Positions 1-4,245 of a stretch of DNA of 5,656 bases are shown piece after piece. Position 1 is the first letter of the stretch, and every line of letters starts with the position of its first letter. Source of the stretch: Collinsella sp. (lineage in GTDB: Bacteria; Actinomycetota; Coriobacteriia; Coriobacteriales; Coriobacteriaceae); the NCBI GenBank assembly GCA_022713905.1, contig JAIHTM010000182.1:1-5656 (forward strand), written 5' to 3'. A program made the position numbers and the translations under genes. A model generated the notes under the pieces. The model saw only the letters and a list, made by a program, of their open reading frames with translations, was not told the DNA's origin and ran no database searches.

Positions 1-1
1 G

Positions 2-7
2 TATAGT
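2..7 (+). promoter_or_regulatory. -10 box of tRNA-Ala copy 1 (promoter cut by window start)
   Basis: TATAGT matches the TATAAT consensus at five of six positions and lies 12 bases before the mature tRNA 5' end. It is identical to the box at 986-991 before the second copy. The -35 region falls outside the window, so the promoter strength of this copy cannot be judged. Confidence 0.6.
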
Positions 8-19
8 ACTTCTTCGCAC

Positions 20-92
20 GGGGGCGTAGCTCAGCTGGGAGAGCGCTTGACTGGCAGTCAAGAGGTCAGGGGTTCGATCCCCCTCGTCTCCA
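20..92 (+). tRNA. tRNA-Ala(GGC), copy 1
   Basis: The sequence folds into a full cloverleaf. The acceptor stem pairs GGGGGCG (20-26) with CGTCTCC (85-91). The anticodon stem CTTGA/TCAAG encloses the loop CTGGCAG, with anticodon GGC at 53-55. The T stem AGGGG/CCCCT encloses TTCGATC. The acceptor stem has the G3:U70 wobble pair, the classic identity element for alanyl-tRNA synthetase, and the discriminator base is A92. GGC reads the alanine codons GCC and GCU, and GCC is very common in the genes of this window. The 3' CCA is not encoded: the DNA reads CCC at 93-95, so CCA must be added after processing. It differs from the second copy only at base 79 (tRNA position 60). Confidence 0.97.
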
Positions 93-108
93 CCCGAGCA
101 TTGAATGA

Positions 109-136
109 GGCTCCAACGCAAGTTGGGGCCTTTTTT
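109..136 (+). terminator. Intrinsic terminator after tRNA-Ala copy 1
   Basis: The stem GGCTCCAAC (109-117) pairs with GTTGGGGCC (122-130) over nine pairs including one G:U, around a GCAA tetraloop. Six T follow at 131-136. This is a textbook Rho-independent terminator, 16 bases after the tRNA discriminator base. Confidence 0.93.
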
Positions 137-141
137 CATAT

Positions 142-261
142 CTATCGATTTACGCCATGTGTTGACTGAGCAGCATCTTGGCGACATACCCATTGTTAAT
201 TACGAATATGAATGTTAATAACTTTACGTATCTGGATAGCAAACCTGGTCTGCAGCGCCAA
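142..261. other. AT-rich spacer between tRNA-Ala copy 1 and the CAU tRNA
   Basis: The spacer separates two converging tRNA units and has no open reading frame worth naming. A TTGACT hexamer at 162-167 resembles a -35 box, but the hexamer 17 bases further on is a poor -10 and nothing recognisable follows it on the plus strand. GTTAAT occurs twice at about 194-218, without clear dyad symmetry. I see no other structure. Confidence 0.6.
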
Positions 262-293
262 TAACAAAGAGGCCGGGCGTAATGCCCGGCCTC
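262..293 (-). terminator. Terminator hairpin of the CAU tRNA
   Basis: A perfect 10-pair GC-rich stem is formed by GAGGCCGGGC (269-278) and GCCCGGCCTC (284-293) with a five-base loop. On the minus strand it begins 10 bases after the tRNA CCA end and is followed by TTTGTTAT. The T tract is interrupted but the stem is strong. The position directly downstream of the minus-strand tRNA supports a terminator for that gene. It may also stop transcripts arriving from the tRNA-Ala side. Confidence 0.75.
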
Positions 294-302
294 GAAATAC
301 TC

Positions 303-378
303 TGGTGGGCCCTCCGGGATTCGAACCCAGAACCCAGGGATTATGAGTCCCCTGCGCTAACCGTTGCGCCAAGAGCCC
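303..378 (-). tRNA. tRNA with anticodon CAU (elongator Met or Ile2)
   Basis: Read on the minus strand, the cloverleaf is intact. The acceptor stem is GGGCTCT/AGGGCCC, the D stem GCGC/GCGC with an eight-base loop, and the anticodon stem GGGGA/TCCCT around CTCATAA. The variable loop has five bases, and the T stem CTGGG/CCCGG encloses TTCGAAT. The anticodon CAT corresponds to plus-strand bases 343-345. The 3' CCA is encoded (303-305), unlike in the two tRNA-Ala genes. It is not an initiator: position 1 pairs with 72 as G:C, and the anticodon stem lacks the three consecutive G:C pairs next to the loop. Elongator Met and Ile2 (C34 changed to lysidine by TilS) both use CAU. The C4:G69 pair is compatible with Ile2 but does not decide the matter. 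Confidence 0.95.
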
Positions 379-396
379 TTATGAACGGTGAATGCA

Positions 397-405
397 ATTC
401 TAGCA
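397..405 (-). promoter_or_regulatory. Extended -10 promoter of the CAU tRNA
   Basis: On the minus strand the sequence reads TGCTAGAAT. This is an extended TGn motif joined to a -10 box matching TATAAT at five of six positions. It lies 18 bases before the mature tRNA 5' end, which leaves a short leader for RNase P to remove. The hexamer 17 bases further upstream (AATTAG) is a poor -35, which extended -10 promoters can tolerate. Confidence 0.5.
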
Positions 406-605
406 AAGGCAACTCAGGCCTAATTTCTTCGCTTCACGTCGTGAAATACTACCATGCACGAGCAAGTCGCACAACGCAAGATCAAGTTCGATGCTAAACA
501 ACAGCTAATCTAGGCCCGTCGCAGATAAGGAGTGTTTTATAAAAAGTTAAGGCCTTAAATTCAGGGCTTCAAGACATTTCAGCGTGAAATCAACCTGATG
601 CCATT

Positions 606-761
606 TCAAAACCATGCCCGTTTACTACGACGGATCGGCGACCTTCGACCACCGCGTGTTCTCAGTTTGCAAAACCGCAGGTAGAGAGTCCGACGGTTAC
701 ACGAAAAGGCGTGCGTGGTCGAACATTACAGATACATCGTAGTAAACCGGCATAGTTCTGA
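606..761. repeat. Imperfect inverted repeat with MPVYYD-type peptide in each arm
   Basis: The arm at 606-652 and the reverse complement of 715-761 are related. Over the 39 bases starting at ATG (614 on plus, 753 on minus) 31 are identical, and 10 of 13 encoded residues match: MPVYYDGSATFDH against MPVYYDVSVMFDH. Three of the eight changes are silent (CCC/CCG, GAC/GAT, TCG/TCT). A one-codon length difference follows the shared part without breaking frame. The plus-strand frame runs 42 codons to a TAG at 740-742; the minus-strand frame stops after 18 codons at 697. The frames converge and overlap. Similarity also extends about eight bases before each ATG, and neither ATG has a visible SD. These could be decayed copies of one small gene, a palindromic repeat family, or a large RNA hairpin. 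I recognise no family. Confidence 0.55.
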
Positions 762-872
762 GGCGCAGATGAGGGACGGTTCGCAATCGGACCCGATAAT
801 GGGACTGGCGACGCATAGGAAATCCGGTTGCGCGGAGAGGGTCGCGTTCCGCGCGCCAAGTCGGCCGGCGTA

Positions 873-916
873 GGGGCCGTGCGGGGGCCAGGCGCTCCGC
901 AGGCTGGCCCGGCCCC
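873..916. other. Strong GC-rich hairpin upstream of tRNA-Ala copy 2
   Basis: Two nested stems can form: GGGGCC (873-878) with GGCCCC (911-916), and GGGCCAG (885-891) with CTGGCCC (904-910). A six-base bulge separates them on the 5' side. Inside, GCG (892-894) can also pair with CGC (898-900). No T run follows on either side, so it is not an intrinsic terminator. It ends about 47 bases before the -35 box of the tRNA promoter. No function can be assigned, and chance pairing in GC-rich sequence is possible. Confidence 0.4.
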
Positions 917-962
917 GCGCGACTCCGGCGCCCGCCCCCGGAAAGTTTTTCCAAAAATGTCC

Positions 963-991
963 TTGCATCGGCGGGGGAGTTCCCGTATAGT
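963..991 (+). promoter_or_regulatory. Promoter of tRNA-Ala copy 2
   Basis: TTGCAT (963-968) and TATAGT (986-991) are separated by exactly 17 bases. The -10 matches consensus at five of six positions; the -35 keeps only the TTG core. An A/T-rich stretch at about 943-960 lies just upstream and could act as an UP element. Transcription would begin near 998, a few bases before the tRNA. The spacer contains the small dyad GGGAGTTCCC at 975-984. Only the part from 985 onward is shared with the first copy within this window. Confidence 0.75.
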
Positions 992-1003
992 ACTTCTTCG
1001 CAC

Positions 1004-1076
1004 GGGGGCGTAGCTCAGCTGGGAGAGCGCTTGACTGGCAGTCAAGAGGTCAGGGGTTCGATTCCCCTCGTCTCCA
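1004..1076 (+). tRNA. tRNA-Ala(GGC), copy 2
   Basis: The cloverleaf and anticodon GGC (1037-1039) are the same as in copy 1, with the G3:U70 alanine identity pair, discriminator A1076 and no encoded CCA (CCC at 1077-1079). The single difference is T1063 at T-loop position 60, giving TTCGATT. That position is unpaired and variable among tRNAs, so both copies should be functional. This copy has a complete visible promoter and its own terminator. Confidence 0.97.
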
Positions 1077-1092
1077 CCCGAGCATTGAATGA

Positions 1093-1120
1093 GGCTCCAA
1101 CGCAAGTTGGGGCCTTTTTT
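1093..1120 (+). terminator. Intrinsic terminator after tRNA-Ala copy 2
   Basis: It has the same nine-pair stem (1093-1101 with 1106-1114), GCAA loop and six-T run (1115-1120) as copy 1. It sits between the tRNA and the ABC-F gene, whose start codon is only 31 bases after the T run. It would therefore reduce readthrough from the tRNA promoter into that gene. Confidence 0.93.
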
Positions 1121-1151
1121 CATATAGGCACACAAGGTCAAAGGCGGCACC

Positions 1152-3185
1152 ATGATCCTCCTGGTCGACAAGATCGAAAAAAGCTTCGGCGCGCGCGTCC
1201 TCTTTAGTGGCGCGTCCTTCCAGATCAACCCCGGCGAACGCTTTGCGCTCGTGGGACCCAACGGCGCCGGCAAAACCACCATGCTCAAAATCATCATGGG
1301 CATCGACAGCCCCGACGCCGGCCAGGTCCAGTACGCCAAGGACTGCCAGGTGGGCTACCTAGAGCAGGAAACTAATCTGGAGCACAAGGACACCACCATC
1401 CTTGCCGAGGTCATGGCCGCCGCCAAGGAAATCCGCCGCATGGGCGAGCGCGCTAACGAGCTGCAGGCCCAGATCACCGAGCTCTCCGAGCAGGGCAAGG
1501 ACGTCGACGCACTCCTTAACGAGTACGGCCAGGTCCAGGACCGCTTTGAGCACCTGGGCGGCTACGAGCTCGAGAGCAACGCCCGCAAAATCCTTTCCGG
1601 CCTGGGCTTTAAGGTCACCGACTTTGAGCGCCCATGCTCCGAGTTCTCGGGCGGCTGGCAGATGCGCATCGCGCTCGCCAAGCTCTTCCTGCGCCACCCC
1701 GACCTGCTGCTGCTGGACGAGCCCACCAACCACCTGGACCTCGAAAGCGTCCAGTGGCTGCGCGGCTTTATCGCCAACTACGACGGCGCCGTCCTCATCG
1801 TCAGCCACGACCGCGCCTTCATGGACGCCTGCGTCGACCACGTCGCCGCCCTCGAGAACCGCCGCGTGACCACCTACACCGGCAACTACAGCAGCTACCT
1901 CAAGCAGCGCGAGGACAACCTGGAGCAGATGCGCGCCAAGCGCGCCGCCCAGGAGCGCGACATCGCCCACATGCAGGTCTTCGTCGACAAGTTCCGCTAC
2001 AAGCCCACCAAGGCAGCCCAGGCCCAGGAGCGCATCCGCAAGATCGAGCAGATCAAAAAGGAGCTTGTCATCCTACCCGAGGGCCACAAGCACATCGACT
2101 TTAAGTTCCCCGACCCGCCGCGCTCCGGCGACATGGTCGTGGGCCTGGAGGGCGTCTCCAAGTCCTACGGCAACAAGCACATCTACAGCGACATCGACCT
2201 CAAGCTCTACCGCGGCGAGCACGTGGCGCTCGTCGGCCCCAACGGCGCTGGCAAGTCCACGCTCATGAAGATCCTCGCCGGCCTGGAGCCGCCCACCACC
2301 GGCACCCGGGACCTGGGCACCAACGTGGGCGTGGCCTACTACGCCCAGCACGCACTCGAGGGCATGACCGAGTCCAATACCGTCCTGCAAGAGATCGACA
2401 CCGTCACGCCCAAGTGGACCGTGCCACAGCAGCGCAGCCTACTGGGCGCCTTCCTGTTTAGCGACAACGATTCCATCGAGAAGCAGGTTCGCGTCCTCTC
2501 CGGCGGCGAAAAAGCGCGTCTGGCCCTGGCCAAGATGCTCGTGGCCCCCGAGGCGCTCCTGTGCCTGGACGAGCCCACCAACCACCTAGACATCGACTCG
2601 GTGGACATGCTCGAAAACGCCCTGCAAAACTTCCCCGGCACCATCGTGCTAATCAGCCACGACGAGCACCTGGTGCGTGCCGTGGCCAACCGCGTGATCG
2701 ACATTCGTGACGGCAAGGTCACGGTCTACGACGGCGACTACGACTACTACCTCTACAAGCGCGAGGACCTCGCAGCCCGCGCCGCCGCCGAGGCGTCCAC
2801 GGAGAGTGCGCCGGCCACGGCCAAGTCCACCAAAGTCAGCGCCGCCCAAGCTGACACCCCCGCCGCAGCTCCTAAACCGACCGAGGGCAAAAAAACCAAG
2901 GAACAAAAGCGCGCCGAGGCCCAGGCCCGCGCCGCGCTCAACAAAAAGCTCAAAGGTGTGCGCAACCAGCTCAAGAAGATCGAGACGGAGCTCGACAAAA
3001 AGCGCGCCCGCTATGACGAGCTTATGGAATTGATGGCGAGCGAAGAGCTTTATGCCGATCAGGATAAGTTCAACGCCGCGCTGGGGGAATATAACGGCCT
3101 TAAGCAAGAGCTGCCCAAGCTCGAGGACGAATGGCTGGAGCTTTCCACCCAGATCGAAGAGGAGACCGCGCGTGAACTCTCGTAA
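1152..3185 (+). CDS. ABC-F family ATPase (ribosome-associated type)
   Basis: This soluble 677-residue protein has two ATP-binding cassettes and no membrane segments, the layout of ABC-F proteins, which bind the ribosomal E site and act on translation. Cassette 1 has Walker A GPNGAGKT (35-42), signature SGGWQ (166-170), Walker B ending in D189-E190 and switch H219. Cassette 2 has GPNGAGKS (362-369), SGGEK (450-454), D473-E474 and H503, so both sites look intact. Between them, about 246-310, is a charged helical linker with FRYKPTKAAQAQERI, the ABC-F interdomain linker that contacts P-site tRNA. After cassette 2 comes an Ala/Thr/Pro/Lys-rich stretch (about 541-597), then a charged coiled coil (about 598-675) like the C-terminal domains of Uup or YdiF-type members. 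The ATG at 1152 follows AAAGG by several bases; no clear promoter lies between it and the tRNA terminator. A housekeeping translation factor is likelier than antibiotic resistance, but the subfamily is not settled. Confidence 0.95.
   Translation: MILLVDKIEKSFGARVLFSGASFQINPGERFALVGPNGAGKTTMLKIIMGIDSPDAGQVQYAKDCQVGYLEQETNLEHKDTTILAEVMAAAKEIRRMGERANELQAQITELSEQGKDVDALLNEYGQVQDRFEHLGGYELESNARKILSGLGFKVTDFERPCSEFSGGWQMRIALAKLFLRHPDLLLLDEPTNHLDLESVQWLRGFIANYDGAVLIVSHDRAFMDACVDHVAALENRRVTTYTGNYSSYLKQREDNLEQMRAKRAAQERDIAHMQVFVDKFRYKPTKAAQAQERIRKIEQIKKELVILPEGHKHIDFKFPDPPRSGDMVVGLEGVSKSYGNKHIYSDIDLKLYRGEHVALVGPNGAGKSTLMKILAGLEPPTTGTRDLGTNVGVAYYAQHALEGMTESNTVLQEIDTVTPKWTVPQQRSLLGAFLFSDNDSIEKQVRVLSGGEKARLALAKMLVAPEALLCLDEPTNHLDIDSVDMLENALQNFPGTIVLISHDEHLVRAVANRVIDIRDGKVTVYDGDYDYYLYKREDLAARAAAEASTESAPATAKSTKVSAAQADTPAAAPKPTEGKKTKEQKRAEAQARAALNKKLKGVRNQLKKIETELDKKRARYDELMELMASEELYADQDKFNAALGEYNGLKQELPKLEDEWLELSTQIEEETARELS
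3160..3164 (+). promoter_or_regulatory. SD site that sets the GTG start of the small membrane protein
   Basis: AGGAG lies inside the ABC-F coding sequence, seven bases before the GTG at 3172. The later in-frame ATG at 3202 has no SD-like sequence before it. This favours the GTG start and coupling to translation of the ABC-F gene. Confidence 0.75.
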
Positions 3186-3468
3186 GGCCGCTGCCGTGGC
3201 GATGAGCATCATCGCCATCGCCTGTCGCATCTGCGGCATTTTTATGAGCGCGATGACCGTGCTGCTGTGTTTTAGCGGCCTCACCGCCAAACTGCAGATC
3301 GTGGGCTTTGTCGTCGAGCTTTCGCGCGCCCTGCCGAGCGCCATCGCCGGCTACGGCGTCATCACGTCGCCCTTTGGCGGTGTGTTCCGCTTGGATTACG
3401 CCATCGTCGCCGTGATCCTGTTTGTGATCGACTACCTGCTCACGCGCGCCTCGCGCCGCGTTCGCTAG
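3172..3468 (+). CDS. Small membrane protein of unknown function
   Basis: The product has 98 residues with a basic N-terminus (NSRK), a long hydrophobic stretch at about 7-36, a moderately hydrophobic middle, a second clear membrane segment at about 76-91, and a strongly basic C-terminal tail (RASRRVR). Two membrane helices with both ends inside would fit the positive-inside rule. I recognise no family. The GTG start was chosen for the SD seven bases upstream; starting at the ATG at 3202 would give 88 residues and lose part of the first hydrophobic segment. The gene overlaps the ABC-F end by 14 bases and ends nine bases before the protease gene, so it probably belongs to the same transcript. 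It carries no catalytic motif. A link to the neighbouring membrane protease is possible, but only from position. Confidence 0.8.
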   Translation: MNSRKAAAVAMSIIAIACRICGIFMSAMTVLLCFSGLTAKLQIVGFVVELSRALPSAIAGYGVITSPFGGVFRLDYAIVAVILFVIDYLLTRASRRVR

Positions 3469-3477
3469 GGGAGCGCC

Positions 3478-4161
3478 ATGTCCAGCAGCTACATCATGAA
3501 CCTGCTCGCCAGCGCCGTCGCCGTCATCGTGGGCATCGTGATCCACGAGAGCGCGCACGCCGCCGCGGCCTGGGCACTCGGCGACAAGACGGCCCGTTCG
3601 CGCGGCCGCGTGTCGCTCAACCCGCTTAACCATATCGACCCGTTTGGCACCATCATCCTGCCGCTGCTCATGCTCGCGGCCGGCGGCCCAGTATTCGCCT
3701 TCGCCAAACCCGTGCCCGTCTACCTCAACAACCTCAAGCACCCCAAACGCGACGAGGTCCTGGTGAGCGTGGCCGGCCCCGCGTCGAACATCGCACTCGC
3801 GTGCCTCGCGGCCGCCCTCATGCACGCAACGTACGGCAACCTCTACACCAGCATGTCCTTTGCCCTAGCGTCACAGATCATGAACTTCGGCGCCACGTTT
3901 ATCGTGGTCAACCTGTCACTCGCGTTCTTTAACCTTATCCCGATCCCGCCGCTCGACGGCTCGTCGATCATCGTGCCGTTCCTCAAAGGCAAGGCGCTCA
4001 ACAACTATTATCGTCTGCAGCAATACGCTATGCCCATCCTCATCCTGGTGCTGTACCTGCTGCCCATGTGGACCGGCATCGACGTGATCGGCCGCTATTT
4101 CGACGTTACCGTGTATCCGCTTGCTGAGCAGCTGCTCAACTTCGCAATCGCCGGCATCTAA
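3478..4161 (+). CDS. Site-2 protease family (M50) intramembrane metalloprotease
   Basis: The product has 227 residues and is a polytopic membrane protein. A first membrane helix carries HESAH (23-27), the HExxH zinc motif with catalytic glutamate E24. A later helix carries NLIPIPPLDGS (152-162), whose D160 is the expected third zinc ligand. GPASN (100-104), a conserved feature of the family, lies between. These are the hallmarks of MEROPS family M50. There is no PDZ domain and the protein is short, so it belongs with the compact site-2 proteases rather than the longer RseP type; its substrate cannot be read from the sequence. The ATG at 3478 follows AGGGGAG, which overlaps the upstream stop codon and stands only four bases away, slightly closer than usual. 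Small S2P genes are often found directly before scpAB in Gram-positive genomes. The functional reason is unknown to me. Confidence 0.93.
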   Translation: MSSSYIMNLLASAVAVIVGIVIHESAHAAAAWALGDKTARSRGRVSLNPLNHIDPFGTIILPLLMLAAGGPVFAFAKPVPVYLNNLKHPKRDEVLVSVAGPASNIALACLAAALMHATYGNLYTSMSFALASQIMNFGATFIVVNLSLAFFNLIPIPPLDGSSIIVPFLKGKALNNYYRLQQYAMPILILVLYLLPMWTGIDVIGRYFDVTVYPLAEQLLNFAIAGI

Positions 4162-4169
4162 GGTAAACT
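4141..4169 (+). promoter_or_regulatory. Possible weak promoter for scpAB
   Basis: TTCGCA (4141-4146) and TAAACT (4164-4169) each match their consensus hexamer at four of six positions and are 17 bases apart. A start near 4176 would leave a leader of about 70 bases before scpA. The -35 lies within the end of the protease gene. This is a weak match that chance could explain. Confidence 0.2.
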
Positions 4170-4231
4170 TACAGGTCGACCGCGCAAAACGGTCGCAACA
4201 TGCACCCAAACCGCGCCGCGAAGGCGCCGTC

Positions 4232-4239
4232 AAAGGAGG
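4232..4239 (+). promoter_or_regulatory. Near-perfect SD of scpA
   Basis: AAAGGAGG, complementary to the 16S rRNA 3' end, stands six bases before the scpA ATG. It is the strongest SD in the window and follows an 84-base gap, so scpA looks set up for efficient initiation independent of the upstream gene. A six-pair hairpin (4177-4182 with 4190-4195) lies in the same gap without a T run. Confidence 0.85.
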
Positions 4240-4245
4240 TCGAAG

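Larger units (their letters stand above)
1..141 (+). repeat. Direct repeat, copy 1: tRNA-Ala cassette
   Basis: Bases 1-141 match bases 985-1125 at every position except 79 (C here, T at 1063). The repeat covers the -10 box, the tRNA-Ala gene and its terminator. Identity ends right after the sequence catat at the 3' side of the T run. At the 5' side identity reaches the window edge, so the true repeat may be longer. This extent fits duplication, or gene conversion, of a whole tRNA transcription unit. A short integrase attachment core would usually involve only the 3' end of a tRNA. Confidence 0.95.
379..1003. other. Intergenic region without a convincing protein gene
   Basis: This 625-base stretch divides by composition. 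Bases 379 to about 760 are relatively AT-rich, and about 760-960 are strongly GC-rich. The contents I can name are the minus-strand tRNA promoter, a perfect dyad at 433-445, a 12-base palindrome at 547-558, an imperfect inverted repeat at 606-761, a GC hairpin at 873-916 and the promoter of tRNA-Ala copy 2. The reading frames here have no recognisable SD and no domain I know. The longer minus-strand frames run into antisense tRNA sequence. Confidence 0.6.
985..1125 (+). repeat. Direct repeat, copy 2: tRNA-Ala cassette
   Basis: This copy is identical to bases 1-141 except for T at 1063 in place of C. It begins one base before the -10 box and ends just past the T run of the terminator. The ABC-F gene begins 26 bases later. 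Sequence after the repeat differs completely between copies, so this is not a simple tandem duplication of the whole 984-base interval. Confidence 0.95.

Noticed and set aside
162..190. Plus-strand promoter with TTGACT
   Set aside because: The matching -10 position is poor and only the opposing tRNA and its terminator lie downstream.
282..497. 71-codon plus-strand reading frame
   Set aside because: Its middle (RDSNPEPRDYESPA) is the antisense of the CAU tRNA, a well-known spurious translation. It has no SD and crosses the tRNA promoter.
697..954. 85-codon minus-strand reading frame ending in the MPVYYD peptide
   Set aside because: The first part is Arg/Pro/Gly-rich translation of GC-rich spacer without an SD. 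Only the last 18 codons resemble anything else in the window, and these are reported as part of the inverted repeat.
1..1125. Integrated mobile element bounded by tRNA attachment sites
   Set aside because: The repeats cover the whole tRNA unit rather than a 3' tRNA end, and the interval has no integrase, transposase or phage gene.
662..1339. 225-codon minus-strand reading frame
   Set aside because: It runs antisense through tRNA-Ala copy 2 and into the start of the ABC-F gene. Its GDEGNRTPDLLTASQA-like segment is the familiar false peptide from antisense tRNA.
1359..1970. Long frames on both strands inside the ABC-F gene, and similar ones in the protease and scp genes
   Set aside because: Their low-complexity Ala/Arg/Ser or Val/Leu/Gly composition is typical of shadow frames in GC-rich genes. 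The sense frame carries all recognisable motifs.
1152..3185. Antibiotic resistance ABC-F determinant
   Set aside because: Nothing in the linker or context points to drug resistance. The neighbours are housekeeping genes and the architecture is that of widespread cellular ABC-F proteins.
4177..4195. Terminator between the protease gene and scpA
   Set aside because: The stem has only six pairs and no T run follows it, so termination is unlikely.
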